A stretch of 64,000 nt of DNA. Source: Pictodentalium vernedei (taxonomy: Eukaryota > Mollusca > Scaphopoda > Dentaliida > Dentaliidae). Below are positions 1-11,651 of this stretch, piece after piece. The notes beneath the pieces are model-generated. The model saw only the letters and a program-made list of their open reading frames with translations, was not told the DNA's origin and searched no databases. Both the position numbers and the translations under genes were made by a program. The stretch is from contig CM062292.1 of assembly GCA_031216915.1 (NCBI GenBank), positions 74,444,956 through 74,508,955 of the forward strand. The letters run 5' to 3'. How positions within the stretch are numbered: the stretch's first letter is position 1; the number at the start of each line of letters is the position of its first letter.

Positions 1-225
1 TTGACTGATGAAGGGCCAAACAGAGAATGATAATTGGTGCCAATTTCGGGATGACTGCGTCACTGCGCATGTGCAGTAGAGGCGTAGTATGGAGGTCCTT
101 TAGGACATGATTTCTTTTTGTTTTGGATGCAAATTTTGGGGATTGGGGGGCAAAATTTGTGTTTGGCCCTGGTTTTGTTAGAGTTAGCACCAGCTAAGTC
201 TGGGTCATTGGTACAGTATAAAAAT
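1..225 (-). mobile_element. DIRS copy 0, right terminal repeat only
   Basis: This is the right-hand terminal repeat of a DIRS-type element whose body lies left of the window. It matches the right ends of copies B and C almost base for base: the GATGAAGGGCCAAAC stretch, the GC-rich ACTGCGCATG segment, and the terminal GTACAGTATAAAAAT. The end at 225 is fixed by the same terminal bases in copies B and C. The sequence that follows is the middle of a TTAA hairpin MITE, so the element inserted into that MITE. Confidence 0.85.
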
Positions 226-380
226 ACATAGGTTATGACTCCTCATTGGAAGGAGCTCATCAGGTTCATTCCAATGAGGGGTCATAACATATGTTTTTGA
301 GACAAAAAATGAAAAAAATGAGTTATTCAAGAATTTTTTTTGCAAGTGTCGTCTGCTTTTCATGTTAGGTAGAGGGTTAA
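226..380. repeat. TTAA hairpin MITE (piggyBac-like), right part, split by DIRS copy 0
   Basis: The segment matches the right three-fifths of the complete MITE at 21366-21608, including the hairpin arm with GACCCCTCATTGG-like sequence, the GAGACAAAAAATG arm and the end GTAGAGGGTTAA. The closing TTAA is at 377-380. The left part would lie beyond copy 0, outside the window. Confidence 0.75.
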
Positions 381-1310
381 AAGAATAAAAACAATTTTAA
401 AATTCATTAAAAAGGTTGATTTCCTTCAAGAACAACGGAACTTTATACGGATTTGTACTGTAAAATAGGCCTCGAAGAGACACAACATTAAAATACTGTC
501 GTCTACTAAGATTAAAATCAGTACCATGTAAAATAATCTTGATTTGTAAGGAAAGGGATTAAAATTTGGGTCCTTATGACACTCATAAATATGACCCCAG
601 GGGGTTGTTTTATATCAACTTGTAGTTGTTAATCATCCATACAAGAATGTCACATGTCAAACATGGAAGTATTTGGAGGGGTGGTTTAGGAGACAAGAGT
701 TTTGATGTTCCTCCCATTACCCACAGTGTTGAAATACAGGATCCACATGGAGTCTCCACAAATCCTCTGAATGAAAAACAAAATGCACTCTGAAAGCTGA
801 CGTTAGAAGCAATATCAACAAAAACTGATATATTATTTTAAAAAATAACAGAGAAAAGATAAAATGATAAACATGTTACTCACAGTGTCCCCCTTCCATT
901 GTACCAAAGTGATTCTGCAAAGAGATAAGTACATTCATATTTTACAATGGTTCTTTTGTAAGAAAAGTCAAACTACTCCCACACCATTATGTATCTCAAA
1001 TAAAGTAGAGAAAATTCATCATTTACAAGGGAACTTGGAGTCACTTGAACAGCCATGAACCTCTGAAGGACCAAAAAAATGCTCCTCAACAAATGACCAT
1101 TTGTTGGTTGCCCACTTTCTGCTTTCAACAAGATAAGCTCCTGCAGGATTTTCTGGCTATAACATGCACAAAATGTGATTTTGTGAACTAGCACTGTAAT
1201 ATTGCTAATACTGTAATTTTGTATAATCAAATTCCAGCTTGATTTACTTCATACTCATAATTCATACCATGTTTTTGAAAAAAAAAACATCCATGATTGT
1301 TTGAGGAGTT
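381..1310. other. Intergenic, no gene recognised
   Basis: AT-rich sequence with only short ORFs. No domain, splice-bounded exon or repeat boundary could be supported here. Confidence 0.5.
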
Positions 1311-1516
1311 AAGCAGATTAGTGTTGAAATGATTATGAAATTTCAGGGTCGACTAGTCGACAGCCCATAGTCGAGTCGAAGTCGACTAGTCGGTTCCTAT
1401 GGTTACAGTAATAATCCGAGTATAGTACTAGCACATAGTTATAATTCACTCGCCATCACAGAAATATGTACATGTGAGTGCATCATTAAGATAATGACTG
1501 TTGTATGCCATCTTTG

Positions 1517-1583
1517 TTCTGCTATCACAACGTAGTGACCAGTCCACTATCAGTGGACTGGTCACTACGTTGTGATAGCAGAA
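1517..1583. repeat. Perfect inverted repeat (31-bp arms, 5-bp loop)
   Basis: The left arm starts TTCTGCTATCACAACG and the right arm is its exact reverse complement, with loop TATCA. It lies inside the hAT-like element at 1319-9019. Confidence 0.9.
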
Positions 1584-1810
1584 TTGTATGATATCTCGTA
1601 AAATCAAATCAATATAATTGTACTATTCTTGCGGTCTACCCGTTTCTTAAAACATAAAATAATCATAACCAGGTTATGTATACCAGTTTCTATAAAAGAG
1701 TAAGACATCTAATGCTCTCTCTCATCTAGATGACGTCATTTACTACAGGTGTCTCTTTTCGTGATGCTTTGGGTTATATTACACTCCTATTTATCACAAT
1801 GGCCAAAAAA

Positions 1811-2039
1811 GTTAAAAAATTTATAGTAATTTATATATTTTTTATACTTACCAATGACCCAGACATAGCTGGTGCTAACTCTTAAAATATAGGGCCAAAC
1901 ACAAATTTTGCCCCCCAATCCCCAAAATTTGCATCTAAAACTAAAGAAAACATGTCCTGAAAGGCCCTCCACACTTCGCCCCTACTGCGCATGCGCAGTG
2001 TCAAGGACGTTCCGAAATTGGCGCCATTTATCATTCTAA
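1811..2039. repeat. DIRS copy A left terminal repeat
   Basis: It has a left-specific extension of about 40 bp (1811-1850), then sequence that is inverted at 8681-8881. This lineage has AGACATAGCTGG and CTTAAAATATAGGG where copies B to D have AGACTTAGCTGG and CTAACAAAACCAGG. Confidence 0.88.
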
Positions 2040-2112
2040 TAACCAGTGCCTGGTAAGCGCTATGTACTCAGCGGGGAGGCAAGAGTTCCCAACTCCTGGG
2101 AGGGCCATCCCC

Positions 2113-2201
2113 GTCTGGGTCATTGGTAAGTATAAAAAATATATAAATTACTATAAATTTTTTAACATTTTTATACTGTACCAATGACCCAGACATAGCT
2201 G
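2113..2201. other. DIRS copy A internal complementary region
   Basis: 2113-2166 is the reverse complement of the element's left end. 2167-2201 is the reverse complement of its right end. The two abut with no spacer, reproducing a joined-end circle. Confidence 0.88.
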
Positions 2202-2782
2202 AATAGTAAAAAGGCTGGAGGGCCAAGGACATAGAGCAAAATGGAATACGCTCAATAAAATAAAATAGAGTCATCCCCTGTAGGGAAAAGAAGTAATAGG
2301 CCTTACCTGTATCTTTCTTATTTATGATAAATTAGAAAGATACAACACCTTCCAAAATTGAGCTTCATACATCCATGTACTCTATTAATATCCAATATAA
2401 TCCTTATACTAATAATTTTTAAAGTAAGCCAATAATAAAGTAAGTCTAGAGAATAGAGACTCTTATACTCCTAAAAGTGTCTGAGAATTGCATAATCATG
2501 TCCGTTGACATATGCAATATTCAAAAGCTATACTTTAAAAACTAAGACTTGAATGAATTTTAAAAACTTAAACTTCTCACTAAACAACCATCCCAATAAC
2601 AGCTCAGAATTACTAACTCCGGAGGAGGTATCCCCTTGTTTTCATAGTAAAACAGGTGACCCAAGGGAACACCCTCCCCCCCCCCTTTTTCTTGCCCTGG
2701 GTCAAATAGCCCAGAGCGAAGAGGGCAGCCGAACGGAGACACTGCCGAAACAGACAGCCTACCTAGCTATAGTAGCAACTGT

Positions 2783-3880
2783 TAAGTGAATGACATTCTG
2801 AGCAGTAGATAATAGACCTAACAAAAGAGGCCTCCAGAAATTGACTCGATATTTCTAAGATAAAATTCATGAATGTGGATGGCTGAGCGCAATGAGCGGC
2901 CTTCAAAAATCTATAATAGCGACACTATTAATGTAAGCCCAAGAAGTAGAAGAACTCTTACTTCATGAGCCGAAATCTTAAGCACAACTGCTAAGTTAAT
3001 GATATACCATAAGCAGTACCGATAGTTAATAGAATCCATTAACAATAAAATGGAGCGTAACGTCCTTCTACTAGACATCAAAGAAAGAAGAAGCTTACGC
3101 CCTTGAAATAAACAGATATCTGTTTATAAATACATAAACTGTACCCGGAAAGAGTAAAGGCCTATGCCCATACGAAGACGGAAGGACCTTAAAATAATAG
3201 GTTCCGGATAATAGGAGCCTAACTCTTATGCAACAATCCAACCTAAATAGTAACGGAAGTATTGATTCCGAAACTATGAAAGTGAAAATCATCCATCGAT
3301 AGTGCATGAAACTCACTGACTCTACAGTAAAAGAGAAACCAACAGAATTACTGTCTAAAAGGTCAGAATTTGAAAACTACTGTTTCCAGAGGCTCAAATG
3401 ATTACTTAGCTAAATAAGAACCGAAGTTAAAATCCGTATAGGAATTTAATCTAAAGATTCTAAGTCTATTTATCAAAAAGTTACTAACTGACTTAGATAA
3501 AGAGACAAAAGACTCAATTGTAAACTATCGTAGAGTGCATAGGTATGAGGTAACATAAACCTATAACCTAAATAATAACAGGCTGCAGTAGATCTTGTGA
3601 AACAAGTATACTAAAAAATAGCAATGAGTAGTATGGAGGGATCAAGAATATGAACATAATGATCCCCACACCACGACGGAAGAGCTTCCACTTTAGTCGC
3701 ATAGAATAGCGAAGAAGAGGATCTCCTATAGTAAGAAATCGCGTCCAAAGCTCGTCCAGTACAGTGCTTACAATGCAATACGGACCACACAACGGAATAC
3801 ATGAAGGTTGCGACCTTGCTGGTTGTGATAAAGATGACACGATTTACCCAGTGAAAAAAGATCCTCACATAGAGGAAGAT
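2783..3880 (-). pseudogene. Decayed tyrosine recombinase, DIRS copy A
   Basis: The region aligns by eye with the YR gene of copy B (14125-15165). Short recognisable stretches survive on the minus strand, but many small deletions and stops break the frame. Only fragments of up to about 90 codons stay open. The H-x-x-R and catalytic Tyr region cannot be read in one frame. Nearly the same damage is seen in copy E at 61180-62290. Confidence 0.7.
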
Positions 3881-4690
3881 TTCACGTTAAGACCCACAGT
3901 AGACAAGAGAGTAAATTACTCATGATCTCTGTGAAGATAGAGATGCTATCAACAGAAATGTATTGTGGTTGTTTATCTTAGCAATACCTGCTAAAACAAC
4001 AGCGCCGGAGGATACGCGTATCCTATCATTCCGTCCTATAGATCAATAGAGCGTTAACACTATTAGCTCAGAGATCTGGACAAGCCAACACATACGTGTG
4101 CAATTGATTAGCAAGCTGTGTCATAAATAAATCATCATTGGGCGCTCCCATAGATAGCAAATCTGATTGAATACTTGTTTGTTGAGAGTCCATTCTGACA
4201 GCAACAAGCGACCCGTAAGAGAACGGGAGTCCGATAAAACAATCAGACGACCCGGAATATGACGGACCAAAACTGAACTTGGTGTACTATAACCAACAGA
4301 CGGATTCTTTCCATTAAATTGAATAACAGAAACGAAAGAGTGCCTCCCTGGTTCCGGAGATACGCCACTACTGTCGAATTAAAGGACAGGAATTTGGGCA
4401 TGCGTTTCTGAATAATGTTCATGCAATGACATAAAGCAAGCCTAAAAAACATTATTCCGCGGAAGTTAAACTGATTGCTAAAAGACTGCGGAACCCAAAG
4501 ACCCTGGCACTTCGAATCCGTAGGGATCAGTATATATCCCAATCTGTTTGACTGGCAACCGTCATAACAGCCACACTCGGGTCCGGCAACTGCGGTGGCT
4601 CTCTCTGAGTCAACCACCGAATGTTTGCCCCAGTCTGAATCTCTTGTAACACTAGATAGACAAGAGAACGTATAAATCGAGCAATTCATG
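3880..4690 (-). pseudogene. Decayed RNase H / methyltransferase-like segment, DIRS copy A
   Basis: A 148-codon minus-strand stretch at 4243-4689 keeps RNase H landmarks such as PTDSKCQGLW and VVAYLRNQGGT. The first catalytic block reads GCYDGCQSNRLG rather than TDASQTGWG as in copy C, partly out of frame, so it is not functional. Below 4243 the methyltransferase-like tail is broken. The segment ends abruptly near 4690, where Gag sequence begins, so the RT domain that should lie upstream is missing. Confidence 0.72.
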
Positions 4691-7600
4691 GATTGCCGGA
4701 AAGTTGCCGTCGAAGAGAAGCTCCTCCGAGAACGAAGCGACTCTGAGAGAGTTCTTAACCTTACTATCCACGCGTGTGGATGTAGCTAGGGCTGCGTCAC
4801 GTCTAACCAACTCCAATCAGCCACTGAAGGGCGGAGTTATACGTGAACAAACTACTGCCCTCAAAAGAAATTACATTGAGAATAATATCCCGTAAATCTT
4901 TTCTTGAAGACGTAATGATAACGCCTCAGTAAGGCGGATTACGTATAATAAAGCGTCTAAGTTAAGTCTACTATACATAATGTCGTTCCCAACATTGAAA
5001 TTGGAAAAGACATAAACGGCGAAAAAGAATATATGCAGTCTTTAATCACACCGTCTAGACGCATATGAACTCTCAGTATGCCCTGCTCTGCCAAAATAAA
5101 CTATTTGTAAAAATGATAAAATGGCAGAAAAGAGCAACGCGGACAAGAAACTAAACTATCATGCTTAGTAGCAGGCTTGTATATATATATATATATATAG
5201 CGTCGAAAAATAAAACACATGTTGTAATGACAATATTGGACTGCGTCGGTAAGACAGGGACAATGTCCCTGTACCGATCGAAAAAACCGAGTCCAATGAC
5301 GCTATAAGTCTCTTATCCAAGATCGCAGCAATGAAGTCCGAAATAATAATCACAGGAAGATAATGCCAGAAGATATGAAAGGCATCTTCCGATACTACTA
5401 AAGGGAAAACTCGAAATCTTTCGAATCCCTTTCGCCATCCTGTCGGACCCTATAAAGCGTTCGGTCGTCCGTAGCTGATGCAACCGCGGACCGCACCGAC
5501 CCAGCGCCGTCGGATAATTCCTGATTCGACCGAGAAACTGTCAATTGCTGGGATGCTGCGAAACAACTGTGCTAACTCGGATAGCACGTCCGTCACTGAG
5601 GCCTGAGGAGAAGCGGTCTTACGATGCATTGCCGCTGGAAGCTCCGTGATCGTTACCCCGTGCATACTTCCAATATGCGAGCGAACGGAGTGTATAGGCC
5701 TCGTGTCCCTTGGCTACCGGATGGCGCGACCTATTCGCCGTGGAATCACTGAATGCCGAAACTGATCGGATACTCGAGGTTACGTAGCCAATGTGCGGTC
5801 GTGTGCCCTGCTGTGAGGATGAGGAAGCATTAAAGACAGTCTCTCGGACTGTCAATATAACGGAGCGTCCCGAGCAACGGACATATGCTCCGAATGTAAA
5901 ATATCTGAACCACAACATGCGGTCCCCTATGTTGTTGGGCGAGAGAGGAACCTCTCTCGCTCACAGCCCGGACGGACCTGGACAAGCCAGGAACCGGACT
6001 AACAGGCTTCCTCCGATCTGTCCTCAATCTGCCGTCACTGGGTGAGTACTAAAGTAATTAAAGTGCTCGCATCACCCAAATCTCCTTCCTAGACCGCAAC
6101 GGACGAACCCGGCAGCCGAACCATTCGATGAATGTACGCTACACCGGGTGAGCTAGCGAATGTCACTCCGTAAGCGATAGACATATTCCATGAGCACTTA
6201 TTGCCGCTAACTCTTCATTAACTATGACGACAGAGGCACACTTTTGAAAGACATCTCCATAACTCTTCGAACAAGAAACCAGAAATGCTTGGATAGCAAG
6301 CATAAAATAATAATATATATAGCGTCGTTCAATAATTCGAAAGTTTGTGTGACATTATTGGACTATGTCGGAACTGAGGGACGATGTCCCTGAACCGAAC
6401 CAAAAATTTCTAAGTCCACCGACGCTATCAGTTTCTTATCCGGCATCGCAGCATATGTTGTTCCGAAAGGGAAAGCTTGAAATCCTCCGAATCCCTTTCG
6501 GTATCCCGTCGGACCGGATGAAACTTTCGGACGTCCGTACCCGCTTCCGCGGAGCGTCCCGACCCAGCATCGTCGGATAAAATATATGCGACAGATTCAG
6601 TTGATGCTGGGATGCTGCGATAAACTGTGCTATTAAGGAAAGCACGTCCGTTCCCGAGGCCTGTGCAGTAGCGGACTTACGATGCATTGCCGCCGGAAGC
6701 TCCGTGTACGTTGACTCCCGCACACTTCCTATGCGAACGTCCGGAGTCTGCAGGCCTCGTGTCCCCGGCTACCGACCAAGCGCCGTCGGATAATTCTCGA
6801 TCCGACACCGTTTCTGTCGGCTGCTGGGATGCTGCGATAAGCTGTGCTATGTGCACAAGAATGTCCGGCGTCGAGACCTGCGGAGGCGCAGTCTATCGCT
6901 GCTTCGCCGAGGGCAGCTCCGCATCAGATGGCTCCCGCATACTTTTCCTATGCGAACGTCCGGAGTCCATCGGTCTCGAATCCCTGGCTGCCGGATGGTG
7001 TGACCTGGTCGCCGAAGAATCCTTGATCGGCGAAGCTGGTAATATATCGGCGGTCACGCAGCCAAGGTGCGGTCGTGTGCGCTGACGAGAAGAGGAAGCC
7101 TTAGCAGTCTCAGCGGACTGCCTATACAACGGAGCGTCCCGAGCGACGGACGTATGCTCCGCTAGCGACACATTTTGTACCACAACATCTGGGGCCAGAT
7201 GTTGTTGAACAAGAGAGGGGCCTCTCTCGCTTGCCGTCCGGATGGACCGGAACGAGCTATGAACCGGACTAAAAGGCTTCCGCCGTTCTCCCTCCGATCC
7301 GCCGTCACTGGGTGTGCATTAAGTTAATTTTATAGTGCTCGCATCACCCCAAAATTCCTTCTAGACCGCAACGGACGAACCCGGCTGCCGAACCATTCGG
7401 TGAATGGACGCTACACCGGGCGAGCTAGCGGACGTCAAAGGCCGTCGAACCTACTAGGGTCCCCTTAGGCAACTGGCGTATTACATGAGCACTTTTCCGC
7501 TAGCCCTTCATTAATTGTGACGACGGAGGCACACTGTTGGAAGACATCACAGATACATCACCCTAATCTTGATCATCTGAAATAGAAATTGATAAAGTAG

Positions 7601-7800
7601 AGTGACCCTGCGGGGAAAGGACCGGAGTGTCCAAATCCCCAACAACATACCGTGACATACGCTTCCCATATTGTCATCGAAATCATACGATACAGAACAG
7701 GAGTTAATGCGAGTACACTGACCACATATAGAATGATAATAAAGTCAGAGGAAGACTTCCTCTTAAAACAATTGATCAATATCCTTTCAATGTGAAAAGA
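4690..7800 (-). pseudogene. Decayed and internally duplicated Gag region, DIRS copy A
   Basis: Sequence from GCCGTCGAAGAG (about 4707) rightwards matches the Gag gene of copy B. Part of Gag corresponding to B about 17880-18720 recurs: once at about 5185-6050, partially at about 6300-6770, and again at about 6770-7320. Each recurrence is marked by an ACCGACC..CGTCGGAT block and a CTGGGATGCTGCGA block. The Gag start codon seen in B at 19174 has become TTG on the minus strand near 7790. No frame longer than 132 codons remains. Confidence 0.7.
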
Positions 7801-8680
7801 AAACAAGTCCTGGTACTCGCACTAACCCCTGGCAATCAAAATACATAATAATAATATGATCCATTAATATAGAAAAAATAATTGAAATCAAAATATCTTG
7901 AAAAAATATTTTTTCAGAACAGCCCAAGTTTCTGAAAAGTAACGTTGAGCCCCAATGGATCCCAAGCCTAAGTGTGGACAAAAATTTTAAAAATATTTTA
8001 AACAATTTATTCAACACTTACGAACAATAATAATGAATCTAGTTATGATTAAAATAACATAAAGATATTATTATTTAGAAATCCCCCCTCACACAGAGGG
8101 CTGTTGTAAATGTAAACAATGAGTGTAAAAACACTAAAATAAGACTCCAGGCACCCAGGCCCGAAATCAGTTACCAAAAATACACTATCTGATGCAAAAC
8201 AGAGACTTCCAGGGAAGAAACTGCAGAACATCAGATGGTAGATGCAGAACACAACGCCTAACCACCCGTAGGTGAAGACGTAAACATGGGGAAAGAACAG
8301 AATTCATTCTGTTATTCAGCTAAAACTCCCAAGAAATTTTAGTAATAATATTACAGAAACTATGCCAAAAGCATGGGAGAATAGCAAGGGGGAACTTAAA
8401 GGACAGGGAGAGAGGAAAACACTTGAAAAAACAGTGTAACTAAATAATCAGAATGACAACAAAATGGCTGCTGCCTTGAAAATAGGTAACTTAACATAAT
8501 TTCATTAAAAAATTTTAAGTTACAGCCCTGATAATATTCTGTCACACATTCTTTTCCTCTCCTCCTTCTCTATCCTCCTTAGAATCACCATTTCACTAAT
8601 ATTTATGTGTCTGGCATCATTTAAACTGAGATTTAAAAGCACAAAGATCAGTCAGATGTTAACTGATGAAGGGCCAAACT
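7801..8680 (-). other. DIRS copy A leader between Gag start and right terminal repeat
   Basis: Non-coding by comparison with copies B, C and D. It keeps the shared GAAAAGTAACGTTGAGCCCC block near 7933. No promoter could be identified. Confidence 0.55.
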
Positions 8681-8881
8681 TAGAATGATAAATGGCGCCA
8701 ATTTCGGAACGTCCTTGACACTGCGCATGCGCAGTAGGGGCGAAGTGTGGAGGGCCTTTCAGGACATGTTTTCTTTAGTTTTAGATGCAAATTTTGGGGA
8801 TTGGGGGGCAAAATTTGTGTTTGGCCCTATATTTTAAGAGTTAGCACCAGCTATGTCTGGGTCATTGGTACAGTATAAAAA
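8681..8881. repeat. DIRS copy A right terminal repeat
   Basis: Inverted relative to 1841-2039, sharing the TAGAATGATAAATGGCGCC start. It ends in GTACAGTATAAAAA. Confidence 0.88.
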
Positions 8882-9278
8882 AATGTGTATTGTGCTCTGA
8901 ATTTCACCTTGAATCCTTTTGTCAAAGAAGAATTCCGACTGGTCGACTATAGAATTCAGAGTCAATTATTGGAGTTTGCAAAGTTGACATTGATTAATCG
9001 ACTAGTTGTTTCAACACTAAAGCAGATAAAGAATTGTTATAGGCAATTCACAATATAAAGGCCCATAACTTGGAAAAAAACAGCAAAATAAAAAATTCCT
9101 TTCCACATGGACATCTATACTTCATACCCATATTTCACACCACCTTTCGTAAACATCAACCATGAAATGTAGGAGCTGAGGGAATAAACATTTGTGATGG
9201 ACATTTACTGAAAAAAGGAGTTATAAGTCTAGAAAAAACTGCAGAATCTAAAATTCCTTTCTATGTGCACATCTACAC

Positions 9279-9757
9279 CAGGGACTGACCTGGGCATGCG
9301 CCAGTGCGTATTTGGTTCTGAAACATCAGGACCTTGCTCTTAAATCTCAGAAATAGGCTTCTCAGTTGGCGCGTAACTTCTCAGATCATATTTTGATATT
9401 CTTTTGATAGATAATCGAGAGAGACACTCTTACATGTATTATATATATGATTATCATTTATCATTGTTGTAGAGTGCTTAAGTTAATACTTCAAGTCTTA
9501 ATTACAAAGCATTAATCTTCACTGTGGTTTCTGATCAAGTCTTGGCTGCCTAAATAGGCAGCCAAGACTTGATCAGAAACCACAGTGAAGATTAATGTTT
9601 GCTATTGTGTACTAAATGAAAATGATGAGAGCTCTTCCATACTTGCAGTGTGTGTTACAAACAGCAGTGTGACTCCGTAAATTGAAATCTGGCGCATGAA
9701 TTGAAAAAATAGGCTCCGAGGCTAGAGCGTATTTTAAATAGTCCTGATCGGTCCCTG
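9279..9757. mobile_element. Short DNA-transposon-like element with 6-bp target duplication
   Basis: The ends are CAGGGACTGACC and the complement of CAGGGACCGATC. They are flanked by the direct repeat CTACAC (9273-9278 and 9758-9763). The interrupted host sequence (ACATCTACAC...TTCATAC) has an uninterrupted relative just upstream near 9110-9130. The element is 479 bp with no ORF. The superfamily is undecided because a 6-bp duplication is unusual. Confidence 0.62.
9510..9597. repeat. Perfect inverted repeat (42-bp arms, 4-bp loop)
   Basis: The arm starts CATTAATCTTCACTGTGG and the other arm is its exact reverse complement, with loop AAAT. The inner part AAGTCTTGGCTGCCT recurs in the hairpin at 51426-51481. 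It lies within the element at 9279-9757. Confidence 0.9.
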
Positions 9758-9763
9758 CTACAC

Positions 9764-10299
9764 TTCATACTCATTCTTGATAGGGAATTTCATAAAAATC
9801 CGACAGGAAATGTAGGACAAGTTAAACAGACAAATATCTGAATCAGACATTCAACGATAAAAAGAGTCATAACCCCGGAAAAAGTTATGGGAACAAAAAT
9901 TCTTTACCACATGCACATCTACGCTATGTACACAAACATCACACCCGTTTTGTGAAGATCCAACAAGAAATGTTGGAGTTAAGCAGACCAACATGTGTAA
10001 CATTAAACAATAAAATGGGCCATAAACCTGGAAAAAAATTGGCAATCGATAATTCCATTCCACACCTACACTTCATACTGATACTTCACATAAAATTAAT
10101 TAAGTGGAAAAATATGTATGACTGACAGACAAACACCATTTCAATTTCCCCCTTCCAAAATCGTCGACGGATGATAAAAACAAACCATTCCTTTTAACCA
10201 TTTTTATTTTTATTTCCTGATATTATATGCATGGTACAAGTATCCCTAATGGCTCACATTTATAACAATGCTACTGTTGGAATATTTATTTCTTGGCAT
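9764..10299. other. Dispersed repeat sequence, no gene
   Basis: It contains degenerate tandem-like units of about 130 bp (TTCATACTC, CACACC, AAATGTAGGA, GTTAAGCAGAC motifs) that also occur at 9050-9270. No coding frame is supported. Confidence 0.4.
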
Positions 10300-10303
10300 T
10301 TAA

Positions 10304-10519
10304 TCCTTTACCTGATGAATCGTCTGCATAATTTACGAACTGAGAACTAAAAAGTTCAACAAAAACATATCATGTGACCCCTCATTGGAAGAAGCTCATC
10401 AAGCTCATTCCAAAGAGGGGTCACATGATATGGTTTTGTTAAAAAAAAATTAAACATTTAAACAAAAATTAATTAAAATAATAAAATTTTGATATCGTGT
10501 ATTGAGTCAAGGGATAAGG
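10304..10519. repeat. TTAA hairpin MITE (piggyBac-like), second subfamily
   Basis: Flanked by TTAA at 10300-10303 and 10520-10523. The central hairpin has TGACCCCTCATTGG and its complement near AGAGGGGTCACATG. The TATGGTTTTGTT arm identifies the same subfamily as the copy at 24845-25085. The terminal CCTTTACC/GGATAAGG is slightly decayed. Confidence 0.7.
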
Positions 10520-10523
10520 TTAA

Positions 10524-11567
10524 TTTCAGCATCTTTGACTGTATCATGACCACAACATGGGTATAAAGTCAAATTTAGCCATTTTTTTTCTACCTAAGCT
10601 GCTCACTTTAGAGGACTTCTACCTCAGGCATTATAGTGTCCTATTTTACCAGTAAAGCAGAATATGTCTACCACAGTAAACAAGCACTGCTCCACCTCCT
10701 GGGGTTTCCACTGGTGTGATTTTTTAAATAAACTAACAGATATGCCTCACACTGAATGTAACATCATATAACTGTCATGTACATAATGTTCTACTTGCCA
10801 AAGACAGATATGATTAGATTCTCATACATCTTTAAAAAACCTGTTCATGGATTACAAAACAGATGCATGTGGCCATCTTGGTTGGAAAACTCTGATAACA
10901 CCATAACAGAAACTGTCTGACCACATATCCCAAAGTTCTAATTAAAGATTTTTAAGATAAATCCAGTAAGAAAATGTATATTTTAGAAGCAAACTTTGTG
11001 CCACAAGAACTGGTCTATTTTTGAGACATTGCCAAGTGCGTTCCTGTTCAGAACCACAGAAGAAAATTCTTTTAATAGTGACTGTCTGAAAAATAATTCT
11101 TTGCTTCTTGGGGCTCTATTGGTGATCACTTTTTACTGCAACAGAACAGGTACCCCCAAATATGGTCTTGGGGTAAACTTGAAGTTAATGTGGCTGTTGT
11201 TTTCAAACAATCTTCACAGCCATAGGATGTAAAATGTCAATGTGTAGCAAAACAAAGAGAATAAATAGAGAAAGTGTCATCTCAAGATGAATCAAAAAGA
11301 TACCCCTGCCACCTCCAACTCAACAAGTTATTGATGATTGAATTTTGGGACAGATAGATGGATAGATAGACTGACTAACAGATGGATAGGCAGATGGACA
11401 AGAGGAATCCTATTTACCCCCACTCCCTCTTCCTCACTGCCAGCGGGGGTATAAAGAAAATCTCCAGGTCTCTTCTCTGGTGTTTAATCACTTTTTATCA
11501 GATTGAACAAAAAAGCATAAAAAAACAAATGGAATGGAGTTGGATAGGATTTAAAGACCTGGAAATG
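10524..11567. other. Repeat-derived intergenic sequence, no gene
   Basis: 10545-10740 matches the repeat body split by the hAT-like element at 11660-21168, and it preserves the uninterrupted CATGGGTATAAAGTC target. The rest has no supported coding frame. A GATAGATGG-type simple stretch lies near 11350-11400. Confidence 0.5.
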
Positions 11568-11651
11568 ATGGTTTTATTTATTTATTGGTGTTTATTGGTG
11601 TTTAGGGTCACATAGTTCTGCACAATGGCTAATCATGACCACAACATGGAT
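11568..11651 (-). repeat. SINE-type 3' tail and body, left fragment
   Basis: The TTTATTTATTGGTGTTTA tail, followed by GGCTAATCATGACC, is the 3' tail (on the minus strand) shared with the SINEs at 22229 and 29862. The body continues beyond the hAT-like insertion at 21177-21360. Related copies are at 10545-10740 and 46858-47090. Confidence 0.6.

Larger units (their letters stand above)
1811..8881 (-). mobile_element. DIRS copy A, non-autonomous lineage
   Basis: A DIRS-type element of about 7.07 kb. The left end GTTAAAAAAT begins at 1811 and the right end GTATAAAAA finishes near 8881; the run of A residues makes the last base uncertain by about 3. It has inverted terminal repeats and an ICR. 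Compared with copy B it lacks about 1.3 kb covering the whole RT domain, with the junction near 4690-4700, and carries extra partial copies of the Gag region between about 5185 and 7320. Its remaining reading frames are full of stops. Copy E shares the same deletion and most of the same decay. No target duplication is visible; the flanks are CCAAAAAA on the left and AATGTG on the right. Confidence 0.9.
1319..9019. mobile_element. hAT-like non-autonomous element, interrupted by DIRS copy A
   Basis: The ends carry inverted TAGTGTTGAAA (1319-1329 and its complement ending at 9019). They are flanked by a perfect 8-bp direct repeat AAGCAGAT at 1311-1318 and 9020-9027. An 8-bp duplication and a TAGTGTTG-type end fit the hAT superfamily. 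Without DIRS copy A the element is about 630 bp and has no transposase ORF. It contains TCGACTAGTCGA-type subterminal motifs near both ends and a perfect 67-bp hairpin. Confidence 0.78.
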
